This document shows, in pieces, positions 1 to 9,589 of a stretch of 64,000 nt of DNA. The notes beneath the pieces were generated by a model. That model worked only from the letters and a program-made list of their open reading frames with translations. It did not search any database and was not told the origin of the DNA. Position numbers and translations under genes: made by a program. The stretch is from Sphingomonas sp. RIT328. Lineage in GTDB: Bacteria > Pseudomonadota > Alphaproteobacteria > Sphingomonadales > Sphingomonadaceae. Where the stretch lies: positions 141,153 through 205,152 of the forward strand of contig NZ_JFYV01000045.1 of the NCBI RefSeq assembly GCF_000632225.1. Direction: 5' to 3'. How positions within the stretch are numbered: the stretch's first letter is position 1; every line of letters starts with the position of its first letter.

Positions 1-812
1 CGCCGGACGGGCGGCCGGGCTGGGCTCAGCGGCTGGTCGAGGCTGGATACGCCGTCGTCTTGGTGGATCGACCCGGACATGGGAGATCGCCTTATCACGT
101 GGAGACGCTCGGCCCGATGGGCCCGCCCTTTTCCTACGAGTCGGCCCGGAGCATCTACTTTCCGGACGGCGCCGGGGACGCCCATACCCAGTGGCCCCTC
201 GGGCGGGATGACCCGGCAGCGATGGACGCCTTCGTCGCCGGCTATGGTCCCCTTCCCGCCGACCTCGCGGTTTCGCAGGACGTCGATGCGGATCGACTCG
301 CGCGTCTACTCGACCGCGTCGGCCCCGCCGTGCTGCTGACCCATTCGGCGTCGGGACCCGTCGGCTGGACGGTGGCGGATCGGCGGCCGGACCTGGTCGT
401 CGGCATCGTCGCGATCGAACCCATAGGGCCGCCCTTCGCTCGGATCCCGAACATCGGATCGCTCGAATGGGGCCTCGCAGCCGTTCCGATGAACTACGAT
501 CCACCGGTATCGACGAAGACCCGGATGCGCGAAGCGGCTCCAGGGAGCCTGTCGCTCCCGAACCTGCGGGATCTGCCGATCGTCGCGGTGACCGCCGAGG
601 CGTCCGCCTTCGCCGCTGCGAGCGCGCCGACGGTCGCCATGCTGCGGGAGGCCGGCGCGGACGCCGAACTGCTGCATCTGCCGGACCATGGCGTCCACGG
701 TAACGGACATGGACTGATCTTCGAGAGGAACTCGGACGACGCGTTGCAGCCCGTGAGGCGCTGGCTCGAGCGGCGCTTCGAGCGAACCGACCAGATGGAA
801 AGAGGAGAATGA
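1..812 (+). CDS. alpha/beta hydrolase, 5' end outside window
   Basis: The reading frame is open from base 3, so the true start lies before the window; 269 residues are visible. It reads as an alpha/beta-fold hydrolase: a strand followed by DRPGHGRS (oxyanion-side loop), a nucleophile elbow THSASG with the serine after His, and a late DHGVHGNGH segment that supplies the catalytic histidine. The substrate is not evident; esterases of this shape act on small esters or lactones. Its stop overlaps the next start as ATGA (809-812), so it is translationally coupled to the dehydrogenase that follows. Confidence 0.85.
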   Translation, partial: PDGRPGWAQRLVEAGYAVVLVDRPGHGRSPYHVETLGPMGPPFSYESARSIYFPDGAGDAHTQWPLGRDDPAAMDAFVAGYGPLPADLAVSQDVDADRLARLLDRVGPAVLLTHSASGPVGWTVADRRPDLVVGIVAIEPIGPPFARIPNIGSLEWGLAAVPMNYDPPVSTKTRMREAAPGSLSLPNLRDLPIVAVTAEASAFAAASAPTVAMLREAGADAELLHLPDHGVHGNGHGLIFERNSDDALQPVRRWLERRFERTDQMERGE

Positions 813-1666
813 CGATGGACGTGGGATTCGTTGGTTTGGGGGCCATGGGCGGCGCTATGGCCGCCAATCTCGTCAAGGCGGGGCACCGTGTCCGCGCTTG
901 GAACCGTTCGGGCGATCCGAGCATCGACGGTCTCGAGATGGTGGCCACGCCAAGGGAAGCGTTCCAAGGCGACGCCGTGCTCACCATGCTGTCGGACGAT
1001 GCGGCGATCCGTGAGGTCCTGCTCGATGGACGGGTGCTGGACGGGGCGCGCGGAAACCTGATCCACGTCGTGACTTCCACGATATCGACGGCGTTCGCCG
1101 GCGAACTCGCCGAGATCCACGAGCGAATCGGGCTGGGCTACGTCTCCGCCCCGGTGCTCGGTCGACCGGACGTCGCGAGGGAGGGACAGCTCAACATCCT
1201 GACCGGTGGCGCGCAGGACGTGGTGGCGCGCGTCCGCCCCCTGCTGGAGGTTCTCGGCAAAAAGGTCTGGCACATGGGCGACGATCCACGGCACGCAAAT
1301 GCCGCCAAGATCGCCGCCAACATGATGATCACCATGGCGATCGAAGCGCTCGCCGAAGCGGTGGTGCTGACGGAGAGCGCGGGCCTTTCCCGCGACGCGT
1401 TCTTCGATCTTATCCTGAATACGCTGTTCGGCTGCCGTTCCTACCAGAGCTACAGCGCTCACATCGCGCAGGACAGCTACGAGCCCGGCTTCAAGGCGAT
1501 CCTCGGACTGAAGGATCTCCGGCTCGCGACCGAGATCGCCCGAGGCGCTGGCAGGCGGCTGCCGGTGCTCGACGCCGTGCGCGAACGGATGCGCGACGCG
1601 GTCGAGGCCGGCATGGGGGAGCGCGACTGGTCGGCGATGGCCGACTTCACCATCAATCACGCGTGA
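809..1666 (+). CDS. NAD(P)-dependent oxidoreductase, 3-hydroxyisobutyrate dehydrogenase family
   Basis: A 285-residue beta-hydroxyacid dehydrogenase. The N-terminus carries the Rossmann dinucleotide motif GLGAMG (residues 9-14) followed by NLVKAGH. The conserved catalytic lysine is K167 in NAAKIAANMM, followed by the all-alpha C-terminal half. Family members oxidise 3-hydroxyisobutyrate or reduce tartronate semialdehyde or related short 3-hydroxyacids; the exact substrate cannot be read. The length is normal. The start overlaps the upstream hydrolase stop by ATGA, which suggests the hydrolase product may feed this enzyme (inference). Confidence 0.9.
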   Translation: MTMDVGFVGLGAMGGAMAANLVKAGHRVRAWNRSGDPSIDGLEMVATPREAFQGDAVLTMLSDDAAIREVLLDGRVLDGARGNLIHVVTSTISTAFAGELAEIHERIGLGYVSAPVLGRPDVAREGQLNILTGGAQDVVARVRPLLEVLGKKVWHMGDDPRHANAAKIAANMMITMAIEALAEAVVLTESAGLSRDAFFDLILNTLFGCRSYQSYSAHIAQDSYEPGFKAILGLKDLRLATEIARGAGRRLPVLDAVRERMRDAVEAGMGERDWSAMADFTINHA

Positions 1667-1978
1667 GGTCTCCATGTCGCTCGTCCACGCCAGCCGTCAT
1701 CGGAGCGACTGCACGCCCTTCGATCCTTGCCGTCCACATCGCGCGAGCCTTCCGGGCATGCGAATGTCCCCGAGACATGCCGGATCGCGGTCCTGCGGAT
1801 CGATCCTTTCAGAAGAAGATGATGCGGTCACCATCGCGGCAGCCGAGCGCGGGGGACGCGACGCCGCCTCGCCGGCATCGGGAGGGCGGAACGCGGGGGT
1901 CACGGGCATGCCGCGGTCGGTCGGGGGGAAGCCCGTCCGGATGAAGGCTCGCGCGATCCTGAAAGAGGGAGAAGTCGC
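1667..1978. other. intergenic stretch, no gene recognised
   Basis: There are 312 bases between the dehydrogenase and the SDR. A short plus-strand frame (1674-1982) runs through it, but its translation is Arg/Ser/Pro-rich, resembles no family known to me and overruns the well-placed SDR ribosome site (GGGAGAAG before 1979). I treat it as non-coding. No convincing terminator was seen. Confidence 0.5.
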
Positions 1979-2803
1979 ATGAAGACGTGGCTGGTCACCG
2001 GATGCTCGAGCGGGTTCGGCAGCGTTCTGGCGAGCGCGGTCCTCGCTCGCGGCGATCGCCTGGTCGCGACGGCGCGGCGGCCCGAGACGCTTGATCCCCT
2101 CGTTCGCCTTCATCCGGACACGGTGCGTGCTGTCGCGCTCGACGTGACCGTTCCGGGACAGGCCGCCGCCGCCGTGCGCGTAGCGCAGCAGGCGTTTGGA
2201 GGCCTCGACGTCCTGGTCAACAACGCCGGCTTCGGCTTCGTCGGCGCGATCGAGGAAGGCGAGCCGCACGAATATCGACCGATGTTCGAGGCGAACGTCT
2301 TCGGGCTGGTGGAGACGACGCGCGCCGCCCTTCCGGCGCTTCGCGAGAGGCGGGGGCGCGTCGTGAACATCTCCTCCGTCGGAGGGCTCGTCGGCAGGGC
2401 TGGCATGGGGTTCTACAACGCGACGAAGTTCGCGGTGGAGGGCCTGTCCGAGGCATTGGCGCAGGAGGTCGAGCCGCTTGGGTTGAGGGTGATCATCGTG
2501 GAACCCGGCCCGTTTCGAACCGACTTCCTCGGTCGTTCGATCGGGGAGGCCGCGCGCAGGATCCCCGCCTACGACGCGACCGCCGGCGCCGCGCGCGCCT
2601 ACCGCGAAGGCAACGATGGCCGTCAGAGCGGCGATCCGACGAAGGCGATCGCGGTGCTGCTCAAGGCCGTCGACGCCGACGACCCGCCGCTGCACCTTCC
2701 ACTCGGCCAGACCGCCTACGACGCCGCCCGCGCGAAGCTCCTCGCCCTGCTCGCATCGATGGATCGCTGGGAAGCCGACGCGACCGCGACCGGCTTCCCC
2801 TGA
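1979..2803 (+). CDS. SDR family oxidoreductase
   Basis: A 274-residue classical short-chain dehydrogenase. The cofactor motif TGCSSGFG is at residues 7-14, NNAG follows VLVNNAGFG, the catalytic serine is in NISSVGG, and the catalytic YNATK is at residues 146-150 with the usual PG..T motif after it. The FG variant of the glycine motif and the overall length resemble the SDR group often annotated as 'oxidoreductase/SDR' with NADP(H) preference. The substrate is unknown. GGGAGAAG lies 7-8 bases before the ATG. It continues the plus-strand catabolic run. Confidence 0.92.
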   Translation: MKTWLVTGCSSGFGSVLASAVLARGDRLVATARRPETLDPLVRLHPDTVRAVALDVTVPGQAAAAVRVAQQAFGGLDVLVNNAGFGFVGAIEEGEPHEYRPMFEANVFGLVETTRAALPALRERRGRVVNISSVGGLVGRAGMGFYNATKFAVEGLSEALAQEVEPLGLRVIIVEPGPFRTDFLGRSIGEAARRIPAYDATAGAARAYREGNDGRQSGDPTKAIAVLLKAVDADDPPLHLPLGQTAYDAARAKLLALLASMDRWEADATATGFP

Positions 2804-2847
2804 CGCCTTCGGAACCCGCGCTTCACGCACATCCAACGGAGACATCC

Positions 2848-3807
2848 ATGAACATCCTCCAGAAGAGCGCCATGCTCTGCGTCGCCTTCGCAAGCACGGC
2901 GCTCGCTCCTCCGAGCGCCATCTCCTTCGCTCGAGGTCCGGCACGGCCCGAGGCCGTCCGCAAGCCGGCCGAGTTCCGTCGGGTGCTCGTAGGGAGGATA
3001 ACGGTGATCGCTCTCTCCGACGGGTCGGTCACCGTGCCTATGGGAACCTTGCTGAGCATCGGTCCCGATCGGACCGCCGCGGCGTTGCCCCGTCGTGAGG
3101 AGGCCGCCGGCTATCCGCTGCCGGTGAACGCCTACCTCGTCCTCGCGGGTGGCAAGCTCGTCCTGGTCGACGCAGGCTGCGGCACCTTCTGCGGCCCGAC
3201 CGCCGGACGTCTCGTCGAAAGCCTCCGGTCGGCCGGGTATCGCCCGGAGCAGATCGATGAAGTCTACCTTACCCATCTGCATGTCGACCATGTCGGCGGC
3301 CTGACGCGCGAGGGCCGCGCCGTCTTCCCCAACGCCGTAGTCCGCACCGATGCCGTCGAGGCGGAATGGTGGTCGAACGCCGCCAACTCCGCGCAGACGC
3401 CCGAAGCGGCGAAGGGTACGTTCGACGCGGCGAAGGCGATGCTCGAGCCCTACATCGCGGCCGGACGTTTCCGGCCGTTCGCGAAGGGTGAACCGCTGGT
3501 CGAAGGCATCCGAGCGCTGGCGGAGCCAGGCCACACGCCGGGACATTCGGGCTACGTGGTAGGACGCGGTCGGCAGAAGCTCGTCATATGGGGCGATCTG
3601 GTGCACGCCGTCGAGGTGCAGCTCGACGATCCGAAGATTACGATCGCCTTCGACAGCGCGCCAGCGCAGGCGGCGGCGACCCGGCAGGGGGAGTTGCGCG
3701 ATCTAGCTTCGACCGGGGCGCTCGTAGCTGCGGCTCATGTGCCCTTTCCCGGGATCGGCCGCGTCGGGCGGCACGGCTCCACGTTCGCCTGGAAGGCACG
3801 ACGCTGA
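2848..3807 (+). CDS. secreted MBL-fold metallo-hydrolase
   Basis: A 319-residue metallo-beta-lactamase-fold hydrolase. The N-terminus (roughly residues 1-28) is a cleavable signal peptide with an Ala-rich core, so the enzyme is probably periplasmic. The zinc signature THLHVDHVGG sits near residue 142, EPGHTPGHSGY supplies a later histidine ligand, and IWGDLVHAVEVQ carries the bridging Asp. This layout fits the N-acyl-homoserine lactonase/paraoxon-hydrolase-like branch (MBL hydrolases with C-terminal AAHVPFPG). Substrates could be lactones or esters. It follows the SDR by 44 bases with a GGAG site and may belong to the same operon. Confidence 0.9.
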   Translation: MNILQKSAMLCVAFASTALAPPSAISFARGPARPEAVRKPAEFRRVLVGRITVIALSDGSVTVPMGTLLSIGPDRTAAALPRREEAAGYPLPVNAYLVLAGGKLVLVDAGCGTFCGPTAGRLVESLRSAGYRPEQIDEVYLTHLHVDHVGGLTREGRAVFPNAVVRTDAVEAEWWSNAANSAQTPEAAKGTFDAAKAMLEPYIAAGRFRPFAKGEPLVEGIRALAEPGHTPGHSGYVVGRGRQKLVIWGDLVHAVEVQLDDPKITIAFDSAPAQAAATRQGELRDLASTGALVAAAHVPFPGIGRVGRHGSTFAWKARR

Positions 3808-3965
3808 CGCGTCGCCTCGCCCCCCCGCCCGCGTCCGCGGCCGCTTCGCGATCGCCTCCATTCGATCTCCACGTCACGGAACCGCCTTCGCAAATTGGCA
3901 GCGCACCGTCTGATCGAAATCCCAATGGGAATTTAGTCGACGCGCAGATATCCGGCGTCGATTGG

Positions 3966-4979
3966 TCATGGGACGGGCGCGTCGAACTTGGATCCAGACT
4001 TCACGGGCACTGGGAAGATGGGCATTCCTCCCGCCGTCCATCGCATCTCCTGGACTCGGGGCGAGCGTTCCGCGCCGCATCCTGCACCGGCGCGACCGTT
4101 CGCGTGGTAGACGATCCAGGTTCGAGCTCCTTCGGCCGCGGTGAAGAAGGCGTTGTGTCCTGGGGCGTAGACTCCGTTCGAGGGCGACTTACGCAGAGCT
4201 GACTCCTTGTTCTTCGTCCAGTTCGCCGGCACCATCGGATCCGCTCCCGCTCTGAGACGCAGAAGGCCGATCGCGTAGTCGTCGGACCAGCAGGCGCTTC
4301 CGGAGTAGGTGAGGAAGACGTCACCCTTCGGCCCCTTCAGGAACGCCGGCCCCTCCAGTATCTGCCGGCCGCCACGTCGCTCCCACGCCTGGTCGGGACG
4401 CGCTATAACCACGGGGGGTTCCGCCAGGGTCCACGGGTTGGCGAGAGGTGCCAGCATGATGACGCTGTCCGTTCCGTCATAGGCCGAGTAGACGAACCAG
4501 CGGCGTCCCCTCGCTTCGAACATCGTGCCGTCGATGCCGGGCAGCGGCGTAGCTATGCGGCCGCGGTCGATCCACTGCCCGGACAGGGGATCGGCTCCGT
4601 CGTTCTCCAGAACGAAGACGCCCCGGTGGGCGTCGTCGTCATGTCCGGCTTCGGCAGCCGTGTAGTAGATGTACCATCGTCCATCGATGCGGTGCATCTC
4701 GGGTGCCCATATCGAAACGGCATTTGGTCCGGAGGGTCGCGGGCGCCAGATCACCACCTCCTGCGCGTCGGCCAGTCGCCCGAGATCCTTGGTCCGGCGG
4801 ATGGCCAGTCGATCGCCACGCGTCGCCATGAAGTAGAACCATCCCCCCTCCCGAAGAACGAAGGGGTCGGCGCCGGAGGCTAGGATCGGGTTGGTCATTA
4901 AGGCCAGCGTGTCGGATGCCGCAGCCGGTCTGACCGCAAGCGCTCCGAGAACTAGCATTATCTTCGTTGGCAATCCCAC
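3966..4979 (-). CDS. glycoside hydrolase family 43 protein
   Basis: A five-bladed beta-propeller glycosidase of family GH43. The three catalytic acids are visible: the general base Asp in GADPFV near the N-terminus, the pKa-modulating Asp in GIDGTMFE, and the general acid Glu in LEGPAFL. SIWAPEMH and WYIYYTA are typical blade sequences. Known members remove arabinose or xylose from plant polysaccharides. A signal peptide (LVLGALAVRPAAAS) implies export. I chose GTG 4979 because GGGGGAG lies five bases upstream and it supplies a basic residue before the hydrophobic core; ATG 5021 and ATG 4958 are alternatives. It stands alone on the minus strand. Confidence 0.87.
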   Translation of the reverse strand: MGLPTKIMLVLGALAVRPAAASDTLALMTNPILASGADPFVLREGGWFYFMATRGDRLAIRRTKDLGRLADAQEVVIWRPRPSGPNAVSIWAPEMHRIDGRWYIYYTAAEAGHDDDAHRGVFVLENDGADPLSGQWIDRGRIATPLPGIDGTMFEARGRRWFVYSAYDGTDSVIMLAPLANPWTLAEPPVVIARPDQAWERRGGRQILEGPAFLKGPKGDVFLTYSGSACWSDDYAIGLLRLRAGADPMVPANWTKNKESALRKSPSNGVYAPGHNAFFTAAEGARTWIVYHANGRAGAGCGAERSPRVQEMRWTAGGMPIFPVPVKSGSKFDAPVP

Positions 4980-5189
4980 CGCAACTCCCCCATCATCACG
5001 AGCGCTTATCAGCCGGAGCACGACGACACGCTTTCGATGTCTCGACGAATCGATCGCCGACGCTGCCTACGGACGATCCGGCATGCCCTTCCCACGGTCG
5101 AGGATTCGTTCAGTCGACCGCATCGGCCGTCGCCGCTTCGAACCTGGTTCGGCCGCCGGACGTGCATGCGCCGTCTGCGACAACAGGTA

Positions 5190-5627
5190 TCATGCCGGGG
5201 CGCGGGTCGGCGATCCGCCGGGATCCGACTTCAAGCGCTCGTGAAGCTCCAGCGCGCTCCGCTCGACCCAGCATTCCGCAAGCCGCCGCCCCTCCACGCG
5301 CCAGATGGCGATCCCGGAGAACTCGACCGGTCGCTGGTCCGCCGGCAATCCGAACATTCCGTTGTTGAAGCCTCGCGTGACCCAGCGGGAGACCACTCTG
5401 TCGCCCGCTGCGCCGGTTATGATTTCCAGATGCTCGTTCGTCGCCCCCCTGACGAGGCGCTGCATCGATTCGACCCAAGCCTTGAAGGCCTCCCGTCCCT
5501 CGACCACCTGCCCGGCCGTAGTGATGCGGTAGTCCTCGGTCATAAGCTCGTCGATGGCCGCGAGATCGTGCGGAGGTGCCCAGACCCGCTCGAAGAACTC
5601 CCGTATCAGCCCTTCAGGATTACTCAT
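5190..5627 (-). CDS. NTF2-like / SnoaL-type polyketide cyclase family protein
   Basis: A 145-residue alpha+beta-barrel protein of the NTF2-like superfamily. It begins with a helix (LIREFFERVWAPP) followed by DELMTEDYRI, then the strands VVSRWVTRGFNNG and FSGIAIWRVEGRRLAECWV. This matches the ester-cyclase/SnoaL-like group, which includes small hydrolases and isomerases and many proteins of unknown role. No catalytic assignment can be made. Its neighbours (GH43 and a GNAT enzyme) give no clear pathway. Confidence 0.82.
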   Translation of the reverse strand: MSNPEGLIREFFERVWAPPHDLAAIDELMTEDYRITTAGQVVEGREAFKAWVESMQRLVRGATNEHLEIITGAAGDRVVSRWVTRGFNNGMFGLPADQRPVEFSGIAIWRVEGRRLAECWVERSALELHERLKSDPGGSPTRAPA

Positions 5628-5805
5628 CGTCAGACCGTTCCCTTCGTCTCTCCGACTGCATCGCTCGACCCTGTCGACGCTCGTCCGCCACTGAATGCCG
5701 CACCGTGGGCGATCCCTTCCGCGCGGCCTTCGCGGCGGCTCGCGCCCAAGAGGCCTGCATACGACGTCCGAGGGTCCTTATAGGAGTACGGGGGGGCCAT
5801 GCCTG

Positions 5806-6231
5806 TCAAGAAGCGAACCGCTTCTGCATGAAGATGCGAGCGATGCCTGCGGGACTGTCGTCCAGCGTGCCGAAGGCAGAGTAGCCGAGCTTCTCGTAGA
5901 AAGCGCGGGCTTGGAACGTCAGGGTGGTTAGCCAGGATCCGACGCAGCCGCGGCTTCGGGCGACCGCTTCCGCGCTCGTCATCAGTCTCGAACCGACGCC
6001 AGCGCCCCTGAGGGTTTCCGGCACGACGAGGTGATCCACGGTCAGCCATTGATAGACGGTCCTTCCGTAGAGGCCACCGACCGTTCGTCCGGCAGCGTCG
6101 TGGATCAGGATCGCAAGCGGATCGGGGTCCGCCGGATGGCCCCTGTCGGCATTGAATGCCATCAGGGGCTCGAGGATCGCATACCGATCGATGTCCGTCG
6201 GCGTCTCACGGATTCCCAGGGTGTAGCGCAT
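5806..6231 (-). CDS. GNAT family N-acetyltransferase
   Basis: A 141-residue GNAT acetyltransferase. The acetyl-CoA pyrophosphate-binding motif is RGAGVGSRL after the strand VDHLVVPE, and the C-terminal ARAFYEKLGYSAFG motif is intact. The acceptor is unknown; the family acetylates amines of antibiotics, peptides or polyamines. It is a single gene, separated from the NTF2-like gene by 178 bases and from the M3 peptidase by 225 bases. Confidence 0.9.
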   Translation of the reverse strand: MRYTLGIRETPTDIDRYAILEPLMAFNADRGHPADPDPLAILIHDAAGRTVGGLYGRTVYQWLTVDHLVVPETLRGAGVGSRLMTSAEAVARSRGCVGSWLTTLTFQARAFYEKLGYSAFGTLDDSPAGIARIFMQKRFAS

Positions 6232-6456
6232 TCATGGACCTTCGTGGCTGTCGATGAGACCCGTCGTTCGTCGCTCCGATCGCGTATGGACCGATCGTGG
6301 ATGTTCGAGCGGGGGGCGTCGTCGGCGACGAACGTCGTCCTCCGCGGATTGCGTCGTCGTTCCGAAGGGTGTTCGATCTTCAAGCATTGTCGTGCCGACG
6401 ACGTCGCCCGACGACCCTAGAGGCTTTCGGTCGTCGTGGACGCGTGCCCCTCCTCA

Positions 6457-8529
6457 TCAGATGATGTCAGTCGAGCCGATCGGCTCCTCGTCGCAAGCAG
6501 GTGCGGCGAGCCCATGCTTCGTGAGCAGCGCGTGAACGTCGGCGTCTCGTCCACGAAACGCGCGGAAGCTTTCCGAAGCCGGACGGCTCGCGCCCCGTGC
6601 GAGAACCTCGGCTCGGAACGCGTCGCCGACGGATCGGTCGACAAGCCCCGCTTCCGAGAACTTCTGGAAGCCGTCCGCGGCCAGCACCTCCGCCCATAGA
6701 TAGCTGTAGTAGCCGGCCGCATACCCTCCTGCGAAGATATGCGAGAATGAATGCGGAAACCGATGCCACCGCGGAGGCCTGATGACGGCGACTTCATCGC
6801 GAACCGCCTCGACGACCACCACCGGATCATTTCCCATCGTGCCGAGATGAAGAAGCAGGTCGAAGATGCCGAATTCGACCTGACGCAGAATGAACATGCC
6901 CGACTGGAACCCCCTCGCCCTCTCCATGCCGTCGAACAGGTCTCGGGGGAGCGCCTCGCCGGTCGCGTGGTGACCGGACATGCCCGTCAGCACCTCGCGA
7001 TCCCACGCGAAATCCTCCATGATCTGGCTGGGCAGCTCGACGGCGTCCCATTCGAATCCCGTCGTGCCCGCGATGCTCGGACGATCGACGCGGGTGAACA
7101 GATGATGGAGGCAGTGTCCCGTCTCGTGGAGAAGCGTCAGGACGTCCCGGTGCGAAAGCAGCGACGGCGCGGCGTCGCTGAGGGGCGCGAAGTTGCAGAC
7201 CATGTAGGCCACCGGCACGCCGACGGCGTCGCCGTCGTCGAGGCGGGGTCGCGCCGGGGCCATCCAGGCTCCACCGCGCTTCCCGGCCCGGGCGTGAAGA
7301 TCGAGGTAGAGGCCGGCGACGACCGTTCCGTCTTCGTCCGCCACGTCGAAGTAGCGCGCGTCCTCGTGCCACAGCGACACGTCGCGACGCTCAGCCAGAC
7401 GGATGCCGAACAGTCGACGGAGCAGCGTCTGCCATCCGTCCAGGACGCGTTCCAACGGAAAGAAGGCGCGTATGGCCTGTTCGTCGACCGCGTAGCGCGA
7501 GCGGCGCAGGCGTTCCGAAGCGAAGCCGACGTCCCAGGGCTGAAGGTCTCGGATTCCCAGTTCGCGTGCCGCGAAGCCGCACAGCTCGTCCATCTCTCGC
7601 TCGGCCGCGGGACGCGCACGACTGGCGAGATCGCGGAGGAACGCGAGTATCTGCCCGGCGTCGTCCGCCATCTTGGTTGCGAGAGACAGGCCGACGGGGT
7701 CGTCGAAGCCCAGCAGCCGCGCCGCTTGGTGCCGTAGTTCGAGAATGCGGGCGATCCGGCTCGAGTTGTCGAACCGGCCCGCCGTGGGACCCTGGTCCGA
7801 CGCGCGGGTGCCGAAGGCCTCGTACACGCGCGCCCTCAGGCGGCGATCCTCCGCGAAGGTCAGTATGGCGGCTACGCTGGGCTGTTGGAGCGTCACCAGC
7901 CAGCCGCTCTTTCCCTGCGTCTCCGCGGCATCCCGCAGCATGGCGCGATCGGATGGGGAAAGTCCGGCGAGAAGCCCCTCGTCGGCCACCAGTTCGGACC
8001 AGGCGTCAGTGGCGTCAAGCACGGCGCTGCCGAATTCCGTCGACAGGCGGGACAGCTCGACGGAGACTTCGGCGTAGCGCGACTTCGCCTCCGGCTCCAG
8101 GGATACGCCAGCCAGCCGGAAGTCGCGGAGCGCATGCTCCACAGCAACCCGGTCCGCCGTCGGGAGGTCGGCGAAGTCTGCGGAGCGGGACAGATCGACC
8201 AGCAGATCGAACAGTTCGCGGTTCTGCTTGATCCGCATGTCCGCCTCGACCAGCCTCTCCTGCCCGGCGGCGTGCGCCTCGCGGAGGGCCGGCGTGTCTA
8301 CCACCGCGTGGAGGTGGTAGACCGCGGACCAGAGCGCCTCGATCGATGCGGCGGCGCGCTCCAGCGGCATCCAGACCTCGCCGAAGGCCGTCGGCCGATC
8401 GCGGGTCAAGGCGTCGACGACGGCCTCCTGTTCCGCTATCGCGGCGTCGAGCAGCGGGCCGATCGTTGCGGGTGTGAGCGCCTCGAAGACGGGCAGTCGG
8501 GTCGGCAGGGGCAGTGCTTCGGACGACAT
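6457..8529 (-). CDS. M3 family zinc oligopeptidase
   Basis: A 690-residue thimet-oligopeptidase-family (M3) enzyme. The zinc motif HETGH lies at about residues 468-472 in LTLLHETGHCLHHLFT, with the Glu ligand downstream in a D/E-rich helix (VELPSQIMEDFAW). It cuts short peptides in the cytoplasm, as do oligopeptidase A and Dcp. The frame stays open to 8643, overlapping trxB, but GGAGAAGAG before ATG 8529 marks the likely start and leaves a 73-base gap to trxB. It is the last gene of the minus-strand peptide-processing set and probably finishes degradation of imported peptides (inference). Confidence 0.9.
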   Translation of the reverse strand: MSSEALPLPTRLPVFEALTPATIGPLLDAAIAEQEAVVDALTRDRPTAFGEVWMPLERAAASIEALWSAVYHLHAVVDTPALREAHAAGQERLVEADMRIKQNRELFDLLVDLSRSADFADLPTADRVAVEHALRDFRLAGVSLEPEAKSRYAEVSVELSRLSTEFGSAVLDATDAWSELVADEGLLAGLSPSDRAMLRDAAETQGKSGWLVTLQQPSVAAILTFAEDRRLRARVYEAFGTRASDQGPTAGRFDNSSRIARILELRHQAARLLGFDDPVGLSLATKMADDAGQILAFLRDLASRARPAAEREMDELCGFAARELGIRDLQPWDVGFASERLRRSRYAVDEQAIRAFFPLERVLDGWQTLLRRLFGIRLAERRDVSLWHEDARYFDVADEDGTVVAGLYLDLHARAGKRGGAWMAPARPRLDDGDAVGVPVAYMVCNFAPLSDAAPSLLSHRDVLTLLHETGHCLHHLFTRVDRPSIAGTTGFEWDAVELPSQIMEDFAWDREVLTGMSGHHATGEALPRDLFDGMERARGFQSGMFILRQVEFGIFDLLLHLGTMGNDPVVVVEAVRDEVAVIRPPRWHRFPHSFSHIFAGGYAAGYYSYLWAEVLAADGFQKFSEAGLVDRSVGDAFRAEVLARGASRPASESFRAFRGRDADVHALLTKHGLAAPACDEEPIGSTDII

Positions 8530-8602
8530 CGTCACTCTCTTCTCCATCGGTGGGACCACGACAATCGGTATCGGACCAGTTCCGGTGCGGAAACCGGCGC
8601 GC

Positions 8603-9589
8603 TCAGGTCGTGACCGGAGCTCCCGGTTCTGCGGCGATGGCATGGGGCGTGTGGCCGGCGAGGAACCGTTCCGCCTCGAGCGCGGCCATGCACCCCATGC
8701 CGGCGGACGTCACGGCCTGCCGGAACTGCCTGTCCTGGACGTCGCCCGCCGCGAAGACGCCGGCGACGCTCGTCGCGGTCGAGCCGGGAGCGACCAGGAT
8801 GTAGCCCTCGTCGTCCATCGCGAGCTGCCTCCTGAAGAGTCCGGTCGCAGGATCATGGCCGATCGCCACGAAGAGGCCGTCGGCCGCCAGGTCGCGCAGG
8901 CGTCCGTCCCGTCGGTCGCGCAGCTTGAGTCCGGTGACGACCCTGCCGTCGCCGAGCACCTCCGCCACCTCCGCGTGCCAGATCGGCTCTATCAGGGGAT
9001 TGGCCCGCAGGCGCGCTTGGTTGGTCCGATCGGCACGCAACGCGCCGCGGCGGTGGATCAGATAGACCTTTGCGGCGAAGTTGGTGAGGTACAGCGCTTC
9101 CTCCACCGCCGTGTTGCCCCCGCCGACCACGGCGACCGTCCGGCCTCGATAGAAGAAGCCGTCGCACGTCGCGCAGGCCGACACGCCTGCTCCGCGATAC
9201 CGCGTCTCGGTGTCCAGCCCCAGCCACCGCGCCGACGCGCCCGTCGCGATCACCACGGCGTCGCCGGTGTAGCGCGATCCGTCGTCCCCCACGGCGACGA
9301 ACGGCTTCGCGGTCAGATCGACCTCGACGATCGTGTCGGACACAACCTGCGTCCCGACATGCGCGACCTGCGCGCGCATGCGGGCCATGAGGTCCGGTCC
9401 CATCACGCTTACGTCGCCGGGCCAGTTCTCCACGTCTGTCGTGATGGTGAGCTGCCCCCCGGGCTGGAGGCCCTCGATCAGCAGAGGCTCCAACGCGGCG
9501 CGGGCAGCATAGATGGCGGCCGTGTATCCCGCTGGACCCGAGCCGATGATCAGCACCTTGCTGTGTCGATCCACCCTCATTCCTTCCAT
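8603..9589 (-). CDS. trxB: thioredoxin-disulfide reductase
   Basis: A 328-residue low-molecular-weight thioredoxin reductase. The FAD motif GSGPAGYTAA is near residue 16, QPGGQL follows, the redox-active pair is CATC in SACATCDGFF, the NADPH motif is GGGNTAVEE, and the C-terminal FAD-binding AAGDVQDRQFRQAVTSAGMG is present. It transfers electrons from NADPH to thioredoxin. GGGAGG lies 8 bases before ATG 9589; ATG 9580 is an alternative. It may be the only copy in the genome or a locus-specific one; the window cannot tell. Its placement in a set with trxA suggests local disulfide reduction. Confidence 0.95.
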   Translation of the reverse strand: MEGMRVDRHSKVLIIGSGPAGYTAAIYAARAALEPLLIEGLQPGGQLTITTDVENWPGDVSVMGPDLMARMRAQVAHVGTQVVSDTIVEVDLTAKPFVAVGDDGSRYTGDAVVIATGASARWLGLDTETRYRGAGVSACATCDGFFYRGRTVAVVGGGNTAVEEALYLTNFAAKVYLIHRRGALRADRTNQARLRANPLIEPIWHAEVAEVLGDGRVVTGLKLRDRRDGRLRDLAADGLFVAIGHDPATGLFRRQLAMDDEGYILVAPGSTATSVAGVFAAGDVQDRQFRQAVTSAGMGCMAALEAERFLAGHTPHAIAAEPGAPVTT

